Assembly (NCBI GenBank): GCA_027604705.1
Contig: JADHYV010000026.1
Location: 248,001-312,000 of the forward strand
DNA: 64,000 nucleotides
Origin: Allomyces arbusculus
Taxonomy: Eukaryota > Blastocladiomycota > Blastocladiomycetes > Blastocladiales > Blastocladiaceae
Direction: 5' to 3'
Shown here: positions 1 to 9,703 of the stretch, piece after piece
Layout of the letters: every line of letters starts with the position of its first letter
How positions within the stretch are numbered: position 1 is the stretch's first letter
Program-made: the position numbers and the translations under genes
Notes under the pieces: generated by a model
Database searches by the model: none
What the model saw: only the letters and a program-made list of their open reading frames with translations
What the model was told of the DNA's origin: nothing

Positions 1-674
1 GCGCCGTGACAGACGCCGTAGCCTTTTGCGCTGCCGCGCGTTTCGGTCTTGGAGACGTGGGCGCCGGCTTGGCGGGGACTTTGCGCTTGACGCGGACCGC
101 CATGTCGAATCGAATAATTACAAAAGGATTGGGAGGTGGGCGCGATGCGGGGTCTAATCAAGCGCAGCTGGTGGCCCCCCACGGATGGGTCAGCGCGGGA
201 CATGGTATTGGTGCATGCATGCAGGCGGGGCAAACCCACATTGCGCGTGTCGTGGTTCCGTTTGTGTCGAGGATCGGCGCGATGCGAGTGGGAGCCGTTG
301 TAAGAATGGTTTGCGGGCAGTCACATGGCCGTGCCGGTGTACATGGCCAGGGACGCCATCATCCGCTGAGGTGGAAGCATTTCGGGCGTGGCGATGTCAG
401 CAAAGTGTGCGACGCCAGAGCGCGTCAATGTGTACGCGGTCACGCTCAGGCGTGTGACGTGTTGCAGGGGTCAACTACGTTATGGACAGCCTGCCTGTTG
501 TTGTTTTTCTGTGCTGCTTTGCTGGAAGGAGGTGCAGCTCGTCACAATTTCAGTATGGTCAACGAAACCGAAGCAACAGCACCTCTCGCACAATGTTCAC
601 GCAGCGTGCAAGACGGCTCAGTTAATGGAGCAGCAGCAGCAGGAGCAGCAGCCTGCGGCCAACCTGATCTCGAG
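1..674. other. Left flank, no recognised gene
   Basis: No family is recognisable here. The reading frame of the Nudix gene stays open through the whole stretch, including an alternative start at 555 that would add a 40-residue low-complexity leader. A short run of CAG repeats lies near 630-655. It is best read as upstream or 5' UTR sequence. Confidence 0.5.
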
Positions 675-1319
675 ATGCTGCGCTTGGGCAAGCCATTGAA
701 GTACTTCACCTTGGTCCTGACCGTTGACTCGGCGCAGCGCCGCATCTTGCTCGGCATGAAGAAGCGCGGGTTTGGCGCCAATGTAAGTTCTCTTGGAATG
801 ATAAAAAGAATCCGGAGCCGCACAACGAGATCACTTACACGTCGTTGCATCCAGATGTGGAACGGATTCGGCGGCAAAATCGACTTGACCGACGCGTCCA
901 CCGAGTCGGCCGCATTGCGTGAACTCCAAGAAGAGTGCGGGGTTGTCGTCCCCGCACACGACCTGCACCGCGCCGGCACGCTCTATTTTGACTTCGGGTC
1001 CAACAAAGCGATCCCGCAAGTGTTTCACGTCGCGCTCTACCGCATCGACTGGACGCCCGAGCTCGCGGCCGCGCAGCCCACGGACGGTCCGCATGGAGCG
1101 CGCGCGCCGTACGAGACCGAGGAGATGCGGCCGCAGTGGTTTGACTGGGACCAGGTGCCGTTTGACAAGATGTGGGACGATGACCGCTTGTGGTTCCCGT
1201 GGCTGCTGCGCAAGGAGCCGTTGACGGCGCAGGTGTGGTTTGACGGAGAGGTGCCGGCCATGGTGCGGTATGTGATTGATGTGGAGCGCACGGGCGAGCG
1301 TGTGGTTGGGTCGGCGTGA
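675..1319 (+). CDS. Nudix hydrolase, MTH1 (8-oxo-dGTPase)-like
   Basis: Exons 675-782 and 855-1319, with a 72-bp GTAAGT intron that stays in frame if unspliced; product about 190 aa. Family role (known): MTH1 hydrolyses oxidised purine nucleoside triphosphates to monophosphates and so cleans the nucleotide pool. Splicing rebuilds the family hallmark GMKKRGFGAN-MWNGFGGK, followed by the Nudix box and RELQEECG. The C-terminal EEMRPQWF and MWDDDRLWFPWLL segments match the MTH1 product-site region. The Nudix box carries one extra residue between the leading Gly and the REXXEE core, and the usual first Glu is not in register. A 10-15 residue insertion precedes EEMRP, making the protein longer than the 156-aa human enzyme. 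The start at 675 was chosen because it leaves the normal short N-terminus; 555 is possible. Confidence 0.88.
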   Translation: MLRLGKPLKYFTLVLTVDSAQRRILLGMKKRGFGANVSSLGMIKRIRSRTTRSLTRRCIQMWNGFGGKIDLTDASTESAALRELQEECGVVVPAHDLHRAGTLYFDFGSNKAIPQVFHVALYRIDWTPELAAAQPTDGPHGARAPYETEEMRPQWFDWDQVPFDKMWDDDRLWFPWLLRKEPLTAQVWFDGEVPAMVRYVIDVERTGERVVGSA

Positions 1320-1683
1320 TGTGCTGTCGCGGTAATTGCAAACGTGCAAAGCACGCTTGTGCATGTCGTTGTTCAGAGAGGCGCGCGCGTGGCTCGCGTG
1401 GACGTCAGGGAAGCGCTCATGTGTGTTTGTGCCCACGCTTGCATGTCGGCGTGCTCTTGACGGGTGCCGAACAGTGTTTTGCTCCATGGATCACTCTGCA
1501 GATCACGATCGCATGCAGTTGGCTGGTGGGCGCGACGCTGGATCGGGGAGGTGTGCAGGGCCCAGGGCCGTTTCAGCGATGGCGTGGAACCCGGCCCCTC
1601 AAAGCGGGGACCACTGCCACGTGACGGAGCCTGCGCCACGCGCCCCCCGCTTGCTCGCAGTTGCACAAGCGGCAGCGCCGCCA

Positions 1684-1731
1684 TTGCTTGCCCAGCCAGC
1701 GTTGCTTGCCCAGCCAGCGCTGCTTGCCCAG
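1684..1731 (+). repeat. Three tandem ~18-bp units in 5' flank of ankyrin-DIL gene
   Basis: Three consecutive copies of a unit reading roughly TTGCTTGCCCAGCCAGCG lie about 250 bp upstream of the ATG at 1978. They keep the frame open, which is why the long frame appears to extend upstream to 1336. Confidence 0.8.
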
Positions 1732-1977
1732 CACCGGGCGCCCGACCGACACGCGCACCTGCTGCAAGTAATTATCTTTTCCGAGTGTCGCCATCTTCCC
1801 CGCCGCCATCCTCTTTCTCAGCAGCTCCGGCGCTCGCCTCCTTGCGTCGCTCGTGCTGCCCGACCTGCCCGCCCGCCCGCACACCGGCTTCAACTGTCCA
1901 CCCCGAGCCCGCTGCACCATCGACGTTCACCCGCTTGCTCATCTGCACGCCAGCAACCCCGCACACACCCACCAAGG

Positions 1978-4900
1978 ATGGCCCATGCCGCCCCGCCCGT
2001 GTCCAGCACGACCACCACGCACGGCGGCGGCGACGCGGCCTCGGCCGCCGCCATGGTGCTGCTCAACGGCAAGCCGCGGTCCCCACGCGCGTCCACTGCA
2101 CCGGCCACGCGCAGTCCGCTCGCCACTGCACCACCGCTGACGGCTGCAAGCCCCGCGCTGAGCCCCGTTGCTGTACCGTCGGACCCGCCCGTACCCGCCG
2201 TCAACTCGACAGACGCGGTCCTGCACCCATTGCCGGCGGGCATCACGGTCCCGCCGCTCCCGCCCGTCCCTGCCGCAAACCTGCCTCCGTCACCTGCAGC
2301 CATGGCAGCCCTCGCCGCCGCCAACGCCAGCGCGCTCCGACCCACGAGCACTCTGGCAATACCCGGGGCTGCCGCGGGCCCACGCCGCAAGTCGGTCGTC
2401 TCACTTGTGCACCAAATGGGCCAGGGCGTCGGCGACGAGGCCGACGTGGCGTTTGAGCTGACCAACACGCTCGACTCGATCTTCCACGACGAGGACATCA
2501 AAAAGAAGTTGCAGGCTGCGTTTGTGCGCGCGTGTGCCGCGGGCGACCTGCGCAAGGTGTCTTACTTGCTCAAGCACTGTGCCGAGGACGTGCCCGTTGA
2601 CACGGCCGACGAAACGGGGTCGACGGGGCTCATGCAGGCCGCGTGCTTTGGCCACGCCAATGTCGTGAAGCGACTGCTCGAGGCCGGGGCCGATGCCGAC
2701 TTGCAGGATAACAGTACGTACCGCGACGCGTCAACGGCTTCCGTGCGTGTGTGTGCGCAGTGTGCATGCGCGCGCAGCTTGTCCTGGGGCCCCTCGAACG
2801 CTGACGTGATATCGATCTGTTCTCTAGACGGCTGGACTGCGCTCATGTGGGCCACCAACAACAATCAGGCGCATGTCGTGGAGCTCCTGCTCGACCGCGG
2901 CGTCGATGCCGACGTGCGCAGTGTCACGGGCAAGACCGTGCGCGACTTTCTCGAGCGCGCACACCTGCCACGGCGTGACCAGCTGGCGTCCATTTTCTAT
3001 TCGGACACACGATCCATCTACACCCGCAACTCGTCCGACTCGGGCGATGCCGCCACGTCCGTCACCTCCGTGACCTCAGACTCGTACTACGTCCCATCGC
3101 TCTACGGCGTCGACTACCGCGAAATGTGCGATATTGTCGGCACCACGGTCCCCGCGGCGCTCGCGCACATTACGCAGAACGGGTCGAGCCCAGCGCGTCC
3201 ACCACCGCCCGTTGACGGTGACGAGTCTGGCGAGATGCCCGTCGCCGAAATGATCGACCCGCAAGCCTACATGGACGAGGAGGACGAAGCGCTCGTTGAG
3301 TTTGACTGGGACGCGTGCCCACCCGACCAAATGCTCGTCTTTTCCGAAACTTCGTTGCCCGCCCTCTTGCACGTGGCCATCAAGAAACTCGCCGACCCGG
3401 CCGTGATCCGATCGCACAATAACAATCCGGCCGGGTACACGCGGCGGCCGGTCTCGGCCAATGTCCTGTTTTTGGCGGCGCGGTACGCGGGCTACTACGC
3501 GTCGCAGGAACTGCTCGACACGTTGTTCTCGCAGGCGCTCGATATGTTGGAACAGACGCTACGGCCGCGACGCCACGATATGATGTTTCTCGGGTACTGG
3601 CTCAGCAACTGCTCGCGGCTGCTCTACTGCCTGAAAAAGGATGCAGGGCTCGTGGTGGCCACGCTGCCGTACCAGGTGCGGCTCAACGAGCTCATCCAGG
3701 ATATTTTCATGGCCCTGCTCCGCGACGCGCAGCAGCGCATTGCTGCAATCGTCGATGAGGCGCTGCTCAGCCACGACACGATTGAAGGGTGGGCGCAGAT
3801 CAAGTACCGCGAGCGCACGCCGTCGTCGACGTCGGCGATTCTTGCGTCTGGGTTTTATGGCAGCAATGGCAGTGGCGCCGCGACCGTCAATGGCGCATCA
3901 TCCTACGGTTCCTCGACTGGTCGTGGGCGCGACGGTCCCATGGCATTGCGCCGCGCCGTCTCGTCGCCCAATTTTGCGAATGGCAGTTCACCACCGAAAC
4001 TGTCGGGGATCAACCGGCTCTCGTCCTATTTTTCGTCAAGCTCGTCGGTCGGATCGAACGCGCCGGCACCAGGCTTGCTTCCGCCGTCGCCGCACCACCG
4101 CAAGCACCACCGCCCGCAGGCCAAGAAGACGCCGCGCACCGTGACGACGATCCTGTCGTCGACGCTCTACGTGCTGCAAACGTTCCACATCCACCCGTCG
4201 CTCGTGCACCAGGCGATCGAGCAGCTCTTCTTCTACATTGGCGCGTCGACGTTCAACCGACTTCTCTCACGGCCGGAACTGTGTTGCCGGTGGAAAGCCA
4301 TGCAGATTCGCATGAACCTGTCGCACCTCGAAGACTGGGTGCGCTCGAACCCGATTCCGGCACCTTCGCGCGACACGTTCACCAAGCACTTGCAGCCCGT
4401 GATTTCCATGCTGCAGTTGCTGCAAATCATTACGCATTTCCGGCTCCTGTCCGTGTTTCGCGAGGCGCTGCGCGAGTCGGGCCACATGACGATCCTCAAC
4501 TGGTCGCAAGTGCGTCGCGCCATGGACCTGTATACGTACGAGGCCGACGAGAATGAGATTGCGCCCGAGATTGCTCAGTACGTGGTCGATGGGGCAACAC
4601 GTGCCGCCGAGGCCGCGGCAGCGCACCGTGCGTCATTGCGCGACGTGGACGACTCGGACGACGAGTCACTGCACGCCGAAGTGACCTCGCCTGCCACCTC
4701 TCCCGCGACCCCGGCCGTCGACCGTCGCCGACGCAGTGTGCGCCGGCCGAGTTTGCCGGACAGTATCGCCGCCACCGTTGAGGCGCATCGCGCTGCCGCG
4801 GCCGCTGCAGCTGCAACCAAACGCGCCAATCTCGACTCGCTCCCAGACCCACTCGCGTCGCCACCGCCCATTGACGAATTTGGCCGCGTGATCCCACCGT

Positions 4901-5289
4901 CGCCACCCACCCCCGCAGCGCCCGGTGCCGTGCCCGTGGCCACGAGACACGTCGACTTGCTGGCCCCACCACCGCCAAGGCGACAGCGGCGTCCGTCGGC
5001 GGTCATGGAACGGATCAAGGGTCCCGTGGTCGCGGTCGCCGCCATGGACCCGACCACGGGGGACGCGGCCTACATGTACTACATGCTCGACGAAAAGTAC
5101 TGGTTGCCATTTGCCGTGCCGACGAACGTGGGCGAGCGGATCGTTGTGCGCATCGATAGTACCGGCGATGAAAAGTATTGCGAGGAAGTGCCAGTTCTCG
5201 CGCACGAGATTGTCGACATGTTGGATAATTTCTCGTGGGACGAGGAACTCACGCCGCCGCCGACCAAGAGGGGGGCCAAGCGCATGTGA
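1978..5289 (+). CDS. Ankyrin-repeat and DIL (dilute) domain protein
   Basis: Exons 1978-2713 and 2828-5289; the 114-bp intron (GTACGT...TAG) is phase 1 and joins DLQDN to NGWTALMWATNN inside an ankyrin repeat. Product about 1065 aa. Residues 1-150 are Ala/Pro/Ser-rich and disordered. Ankyrin repeats cover roughly 180-310 (QAACFGHANVVKRLLEAGAD). A DIL domain, the cargo-binding fold of class V myosin tails, appears in two blocks: about 417-590 (ARYAGYYASQELLDTL, LGYWLSNCSRLLYCL) and 683-835 (QLFFYIGASTFNRLL, ILNWSQVRRAMDLY). The blocks are separated by a Ser-rich insert. No motor domain is present. Fungi are known to carry ankyrin-DIL proteins without a motor; a role in vesicle or organelle tethering is inference. 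The start at 1978 follows CCAAGG and excludes the repetitive upstream extension. Confidence 0.85.
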   Translation: MAHAAPPVSSTTTTHGGGDAASAAAMVLLNGKPRSPRASTAPATRSPLATAPPLTAASPALSPVAVPSDPPVPAVNSTDAVLHPLPAGITVPPLPPVPAANLPPSPAAMAALAAANASALRPTSTLAIPGAAAGPRRKSVVSLVHQMGQGVGDEADVAFELTNTLDSIFHDEDIKKKLQAAFVRACAAGDLRKVSYLLKHCAEDVPVDTADETGSTGLMQAACFGHANVVKRLLEAGADADLQDNSTYRDASTASVRVCAQCACARSLSWGPSNADVISICSLDGWTALMWATNNNQAHVVELLLDRGVDADVRSVTGKTVRDFLERAHLPRRDQLASIFYSDTRSIYTRNSSDSGDAATSVTSVTSDSYYVPSLYGVDYREMCDIVGTTVPAALAHITQNGSSPARPPPPVDGDESGEMPVAEMIDPQAYMDEEDEALVEFDWDACPPDQMLVFSETSLPALLHVAIKKLADPAVIRSHNNNPAGYTRRPVSANVLFLAARYAGYYASQELLDTLFSQALDMLEQTLRPRRHDMMFLGYWLSNCSRLLYCLKKDAGLVVATLPYQVRLNELIQDIFMALLRDAQQRIAAIVDEALLSHDTIEGWAQIKYRERTPSSTSAILASGFYGSNGSGAATVNGASSYGSSTGRGRDGPMALRRAVSSPNFANGSSPPKLSGINRLSSYFSSSSSVGSNAPAPGLLPPSPHHRKHHRPQAKKTPRTVTTILSSTLYVLQTFHIHPSLVHQAIEQLFFYIGASTFNRLLSRPELCCRWKAMQIRMNLSHLEDWVRSNPIPAPSRDTFTKHLQPVISMLQLLQIITHFRLLSVFREALRESGHMTILNWSQVRRAMDLYTYEADENEIAPEIAQYVVDGATRAAEAAAAHRASLRDVDDSDDESLHAEVTSPATSPATPAVDRRRRSVRRPSLPDSIAATVEAHRAAAAAAAATKRANLDSLPDPLASPPPIDEFGRVIPPSPPTPAAPGAVPVATRHVDLLAPPPPRRQRRPSAVMERIKGPVVAVAAMDPTTGDAAYMYYMLDEKYWLPFAVPTNVGERIVVRIDSTGDEKYCEEVPVLAHEIVDMLDNFSWDEELTPPPTKRGAKRM

Positions 5290-5898
5290 GCTGCAGTGTC
5301 CCTGCTACCGTCGTCCTCTCCAATCGGCTGTCGTTTGTTCTTGTTACCCGTTGTACTCCCACCCGCTCTCCTCTTGTATTTTGGCACCGCCGACCTCATC
5401 GTCGGTTGTACTCTGGCCCCTGCTGCAGTTTTGGTTTGGCCCAGTTTTGACCTGTTGCTGTTCTATCGTTCCCCCCTGTTTTTTTGCATTTTTGCCGCAT
5501 TTTTTTGTGCGCTGTTGGGCCATTCCTGCCTTTTGCATTTTCCTCCCCAAGACACGAATAAACTTGCAGATGCCTTGCCAACATGTCCTCGCCAGCGTGG
5601 AATACATTAACATGGCCCTCTCCAACCATGGCGAGGAAGCCCGTGCTCCCCCACCTGGTGCACGACCTTGACCCCGCTTTTGCAGGCGGACAGATAGCGG
5701 CGGCTCGTCTCTTCAGCACCCGTCACCCAATTAGATTAGCTCCACAATTATGATTTCATTGTTGCGGCTAGAAACTATGCGATACCGACTTTCGCCACGA
5801 TTTGATACTCCACACTCCACCCCGCAACACCGACCGGCAGTCAAACTACACCTCTACCTCAACATGACGCGTCTTCACCTCGCCTCGTGCCCACGCGC
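5290..5898. other. Convergent 3' intergenic region
   Basis: This separates the plus-strand ankyrin-DIL gene from the minus-strand dehydrogenase. It is pyrimidine-rich (several T runs at 5460-5520) and lacks any convincing gene. It should hold both 3' UTRs. Confidence 0.6.
5557..5562 (+). terminator. AATAAA polyadenylation signal
   Basis: A canonical AATAAA hexamer lies about 270 bp after the ankyrin-DIL stop, downstream of the T-rich tract. The position suits 3' end formation for that gene. Confidence 0.5.
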
Positions 5899-7088
5899 TC
5901 AGTTCTCGAGCACGAACCGGTACGACACGTCGTTCTTGCGCAGCCGGGCAATCGCCTTGTTCACGTCCTTCATTGGCACCTTTTCAATCCAGGGGTGCAC
6001 CTTCTTCTTGGCGGCAAACTCGAGCATCTCCTCAATGTCGGCGCGTCCACCAATCAGCGACCCGGCAATCGTGCGCTGCTTCATGATCAGCGACGAGAAG
6101 TTGATCTTGACGCTGTCCTCGGGCAGACCGACGACCACAAACGTGCCGTTCACGTCGAGCAGCGACAGGTACTGGTCATAGTCCATGAGCACCGACGACG
6201 CCGTGCAAATAATCAAGTCGAGCGAATTCGCGTGCGCCTTGAAGTCCTCGGCCGACTTGACAATCACAAACTTGGACGCGCCGAGGCGCTCAGCGTCCTT
6301 GCGCTTCCGGTCGGACGTCGACAGCGCGACCGTCTCGGTGGCGCCCAATGCAGCCGCAAATTGGATCGCGAGATGGCCCAGCCCACCGATCCCGACCACG
6401 CCCACGCGCGCATTCGGCTTCCAGTACCGCTTGAGCGGAGCAAACACCGTGATTCCGGCACACAGCAATGGCGCGGCCACGTCCGACGGCAGCGCCTCTG
6501 GCAACTTGAACGCGTACTCGGCGGGCACGCGCACGGCCTCGGCGTACCCACCGTACGCCATGTGGCCCTCTGGGTGCGTCGCGTTGTACGTGAACGTCGC
6601 CGAATTGCACACATTGTCGTGGCCCGTCTTGCATTGCTTGCAGTGCAGGCACGCGCCGCACATGGCACCGACACCGACGCGGTCGCCCACCTTCAGGTGC
6701 TTGACGTGGTGCCCAACCGCCGTGATCCGGCCAACGATTTCGTGCCCAACAATGATCGGAAACTTGGTCGGGCCCCACCCTTCGTCGAGCGTGTGCACGT
6801 CCGAGTGGCTATCGTTGTTGTTGAACAGGACGCGCGTGGTCAGTCAATAATTCGATCGGACCAGAAGTCGCGCGTGTTGCGCCTGCCGCTCGAAACGCAC
6901 CAGACACCGCAATGCGAAATTTCGATCTCAACGTGCTCGCCCGTGAGCGCCGGCGCATCGTACTCCCACGCCACGAGCTCGGCCGACTTGGAGAGCGCCG
7001 CGTAGCCCTTGATCTTGCGTGGACCGGCCGCGGCCGAGGTCGTCGCGTGCGTGCCGGCGGGCGCGTCGTGTGCGGGGTTGGGAGTCAT
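5899..7088 (-). CDS. Zinc-dependent alcohol dehydrogenase (cinnamyl-ADH/ADH6 type)
   Basis: Exons 7088-6901 and 6808-5899, with a 92-bp phase-2 intron (GTGCGT...TAG); 365 aa, normal for the family. Splicing rebuilds SHCGVCHSDVHTLDEGWG with the catalytic zinc Cys at residue 60. Next come GHEIVG and the structural-zinc cysteines in CGACLHCKQC...C, then the Rossmann motif GIGGLGHLAIQ. Family role (known): medium-chain dehydrogenases of this class reduce aldehydes, often with NADPH, in the cytosol. Substrate cannot be read from sequence. The start at 7088 was preferred over 7130 because a TATA box lies about 85 bp upstream and residues 1-40 already form a full N-terminus. The C-terminus VSYRFVLEN is typical. 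Confidence 0.93.
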
Positions 7089-7171
7089 CGTTATGCGGCA
7101 GCGAATTCGAGGGATTGGATCGGTGCACACGGAGAGCGTGAGGAGGGTGGGCGGGGGGGTGCGCGTGAGCC

Positions 7172-7179
7172 TTTATATA
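7172..7179 (-). promoter_or_regulatory. TATA box of the alcohol dehydrogenase gene
   Basis: On the minus strand this reads TATATAAA, 84-91 bp before the ATG at 7088. A similar spacing is seen for the acyl-CoA-binding protein gene. Confidence 0.65.
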
Positions 7180-8807
7180 CGACACTGTTGGTCGTTTGGG
7201 TCGGGCACAAGTCGGCCATGGTCGTGGTCGTGGTCGCGCACGAAGAGCGCGCTGGAGTGCTGGAGATCTCGCGCGTGCTCGTGCTGACAGTAGGTCTCAG
7301 CTCAGCGCGAGCGGTGACCGCAAGGGTCCTCTTCTGTGAGCCGGCGGGACCTCGGACGGGAGACAGGGCGCGCCGAAAAGAATTTTAATCAGCGTAGCAC
7401 GCGCGCGTACCGACGTGCCAACGGGAGTGAAAGCGACGTGCCAACGGGAGTGAATGTCACGCAACGCAAGCTGGTTCCCGCGCGGATCACGGCGGAACTG
7501 GTGTTTGTTTCCCACGCTGCCGGACGCGTCTCCCGGGTGGCTCCTTGACGCGGTGTGTGATCGCGGGCCCTGCCCTTGGTTCGCGCCCAAGCCGCACCGG
7601 CCTTGGTCAGCAACACCACCACCTCACACGCGCACCATCCGCCTCCGTCTCCGGCTCCCTCTCGTTCTTGCCGATTCGCTACGATTTGTTGCTCCGGCGT
7701 TGGCGCCGAATTTTGCTCACAAGTGACGCATCGGTCCTCCTCGCGGATGAGCGGCATCACATCATGTTTCCAATCTGGCAGACCGGGAGCTTGGTGGTTC
7801 ACGGAGAAAGCATGCACATTTTGTGTCAAGTTCCCGCAACCTATCGCGTGCGCCCGGCATGATACGTACGTCGATCTTCACGGACGCGGCGGCGAACAAG
7901 CTTTGGCTGACAAAGAAGAACCCTTGGACGGCCCGCGGTGCATGGAGGTGGTTGCTGGGTAGAACACGCGTTGAGACACAGGCGCGTCGTGCCAAACTGT
8001 CTTGCCCAGCTTCGATGCAAATGCGACTTGATTGGGTCGTGAGGATGCAGTGGTGTCCTCCACAATTGTCGCCAGGACAATGACGTGACAGGATGGATCG
8101 CAATTATGCATCGCAAACTCGTCGACGCGCGTGGGTCCGCTTGGATATCGGTCGTGTATGCACACTTGTCAGCGACTGGCCAACATGGTGGCCAAGGGCC
8201 AAGGCATTCGCGACGGGGGTCGGGCCCCGTATCAAAACGAACGCATCCGCCGCGCAAACTATCATCATCCTGACCGACCAAGTCCTGCGACCTGCCTTCC
8301 ACTCATCCTCAACCTCCTCGCGCTTGCCAAGGATTCGGAGCTGGTGCCGTGGGAGTGTGAGGCCGCGCAGGGGAGCACATGAGTCTGCCTACGACAGGAC
8401 AATCAGATTGCAGCAAATACAAATCAAAAGCATTCACAGTAGCACTCCTAATGCTCTCCACCAAAATTCATGCCCTTGCGGTCTCGGATGCACATGGACC
8501 GGCAGGCTCGTCTGCAACCACATTCAACCCGCGCGGGGGTCCTTCCAGCCAGCAGCAGGCGCGACCGCCTATCCTCGACTCTATAGCGAGGTACGCCCGG
8601 CCAGCACAAGCACGCCAAATTCATCCCGCTGGCGTATCTGAGTCGTGGCCGTAGGCGTCGCCGGCACACACAGCACGCGCCGCGCCGCGTGCGCGACATG
8701 TGAGACCCGGTCAGTGTGCACGCGCCACCACACCAACATGACAACATCCTTTGTAGACAGCTGCCCGCGTCATGCCTCAACAACAACCTGCTGCTGCTAC
8801 GACAAAC
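7180..8807. other. 1.6-kb intergenic region, no recognised gene
   Basis: Short open frames on both strands lack family similarity and look like GC-rich chance frames. The only structure noted is a 23-bp direct duplication at 7411-7456. It is likely promoter for the dehydrogenase at one end and decayed flank of the hAT-derived pseudogene at the other. Confidence 0.5.
7411..7456 (+). repeat. Two-copy 23-bp direct repeat
   Basis: Two back-to-back copies of CGACGTGCCAACGGGAGTGA plus AAG or ATG. The units differ at one base. Confidence 0.85.
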
Positions 8808-9281
8808 CCACCCCGTCCCGTCCCCCTGACCCTCGCGCCCCATGGCCTCCTCCCACCGCAGCCGCACGTCCTCGACATCGAACAAGTTCTTTTCCGCCAC
8901 GCAATCCTCCTCGTCCATGGTCGGCAAGCGGGCCAGCACTGTGCGCGCCACGTTCACGCCGACCCCCATGGCCTCAGCCATCTCAATCAAACTGCGCCCG
9001 ACAACCATGGCCAGCACCGAATTGAGGCTCATCACGCCGCTGCTAACGCCTCAAAGCATGAGCTCGTCGTCGTCGTGTCGCCCCACGTTGGTGAGATGGC
9101 GAATAGATTCGGAATCACGTGATCTTGGGTGTCCTCATCAAGACAGGTCGCCGCATTTCCTTGAGGGTGCGGCAGTATACAAGGTCGAACGCCATGTCGA
9201 GCGGCAATCCAGACAAGAGAGCAGTTCGATCACGTTGAGCAGCGTGCGTGCCTGCGCACGGCGCAAGGTCGAGGCCAACAT
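8808..9281 (-). pseudogene. hAT-derived gene, copy A: internally deleted pseudogene
   Basis: Only the two ends of the gene remain. At 9281-9160 a start codon leads into LRRAQARTLLNVIELL, which matches the N-terminus of the intact copies (ALLYLIDLL). After a frameshift it continues as LPLDMAFD, matching LPLDTPLQ. At about 9060-8808 comes the last-exon sequence LAMVVGRSLIEMAEAMGVG...VRLRWEEAM...GDGTGW, parallel to the C-terminus of the copy at 12851-14990. The roughly 500 residues between them are missing. It is the most decayed, outermost copy of the array. Confidence 0.75.
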
Positions 9282-9520
9282 GGTGTGGGGGCGGCGGGTA
9301 GGTTGGTTAGTAGCAAGACGTCGTGCACGGCGCGTGCAAGGCCAATCGAGAGAGCCGAGAGGGCGCGGATGCGGGAGAGACGACGGGAGTGCTGCGCAAG
9401 GGGTGCGTTCAAGGGGTGGTTACGCCGGCGTTCGAGACAGCGGTCGCGGTCCACCTGCTCCAGTGCGAAGGTGGAGCCGTGACAGGGCGGTTTGCGAAGT
9501 TGGCACAACGCGAGACAGTC

Positions 9521-9530
9521 GCGAGACGCG
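9521..9530. promoter_or_regulatory. GCGAGACGCG element upstream of hAT-derived copy A
   Basis: The 10-mer GCGAGACGCG lies about 240 bp before the copy A start. The same 10-mer lies about 215 bp and 175 bp before copies B and D. Each is followed by similar sequence, so it may be a promoter element carried along in the duplications. Confidence 0.35.
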
Positions 9531-9703
9531 TTTCCAGCACCACCCTCCCTGGCCCAACAACACAAAAATATATACATCATTCAAGCCGGCATTGCCATGC
9601 TCTCCGCCCAAAATTTCTCACCCTGCGGCACTCGCCGGCCGGAAACCGGCACCCGCATCGCACATATCAACACGTTCTAGCACGACCGCCACTGCCCTTC
9701 GTC

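Noticed and set aside
1336-1977. Upstream extension of the ankyrin-DIL protein
   Set aside because: Passes through an 18-bp tandem repeat and Arg/Pro/Ala-rich filler with no domain; ATG 1978 is the better start.
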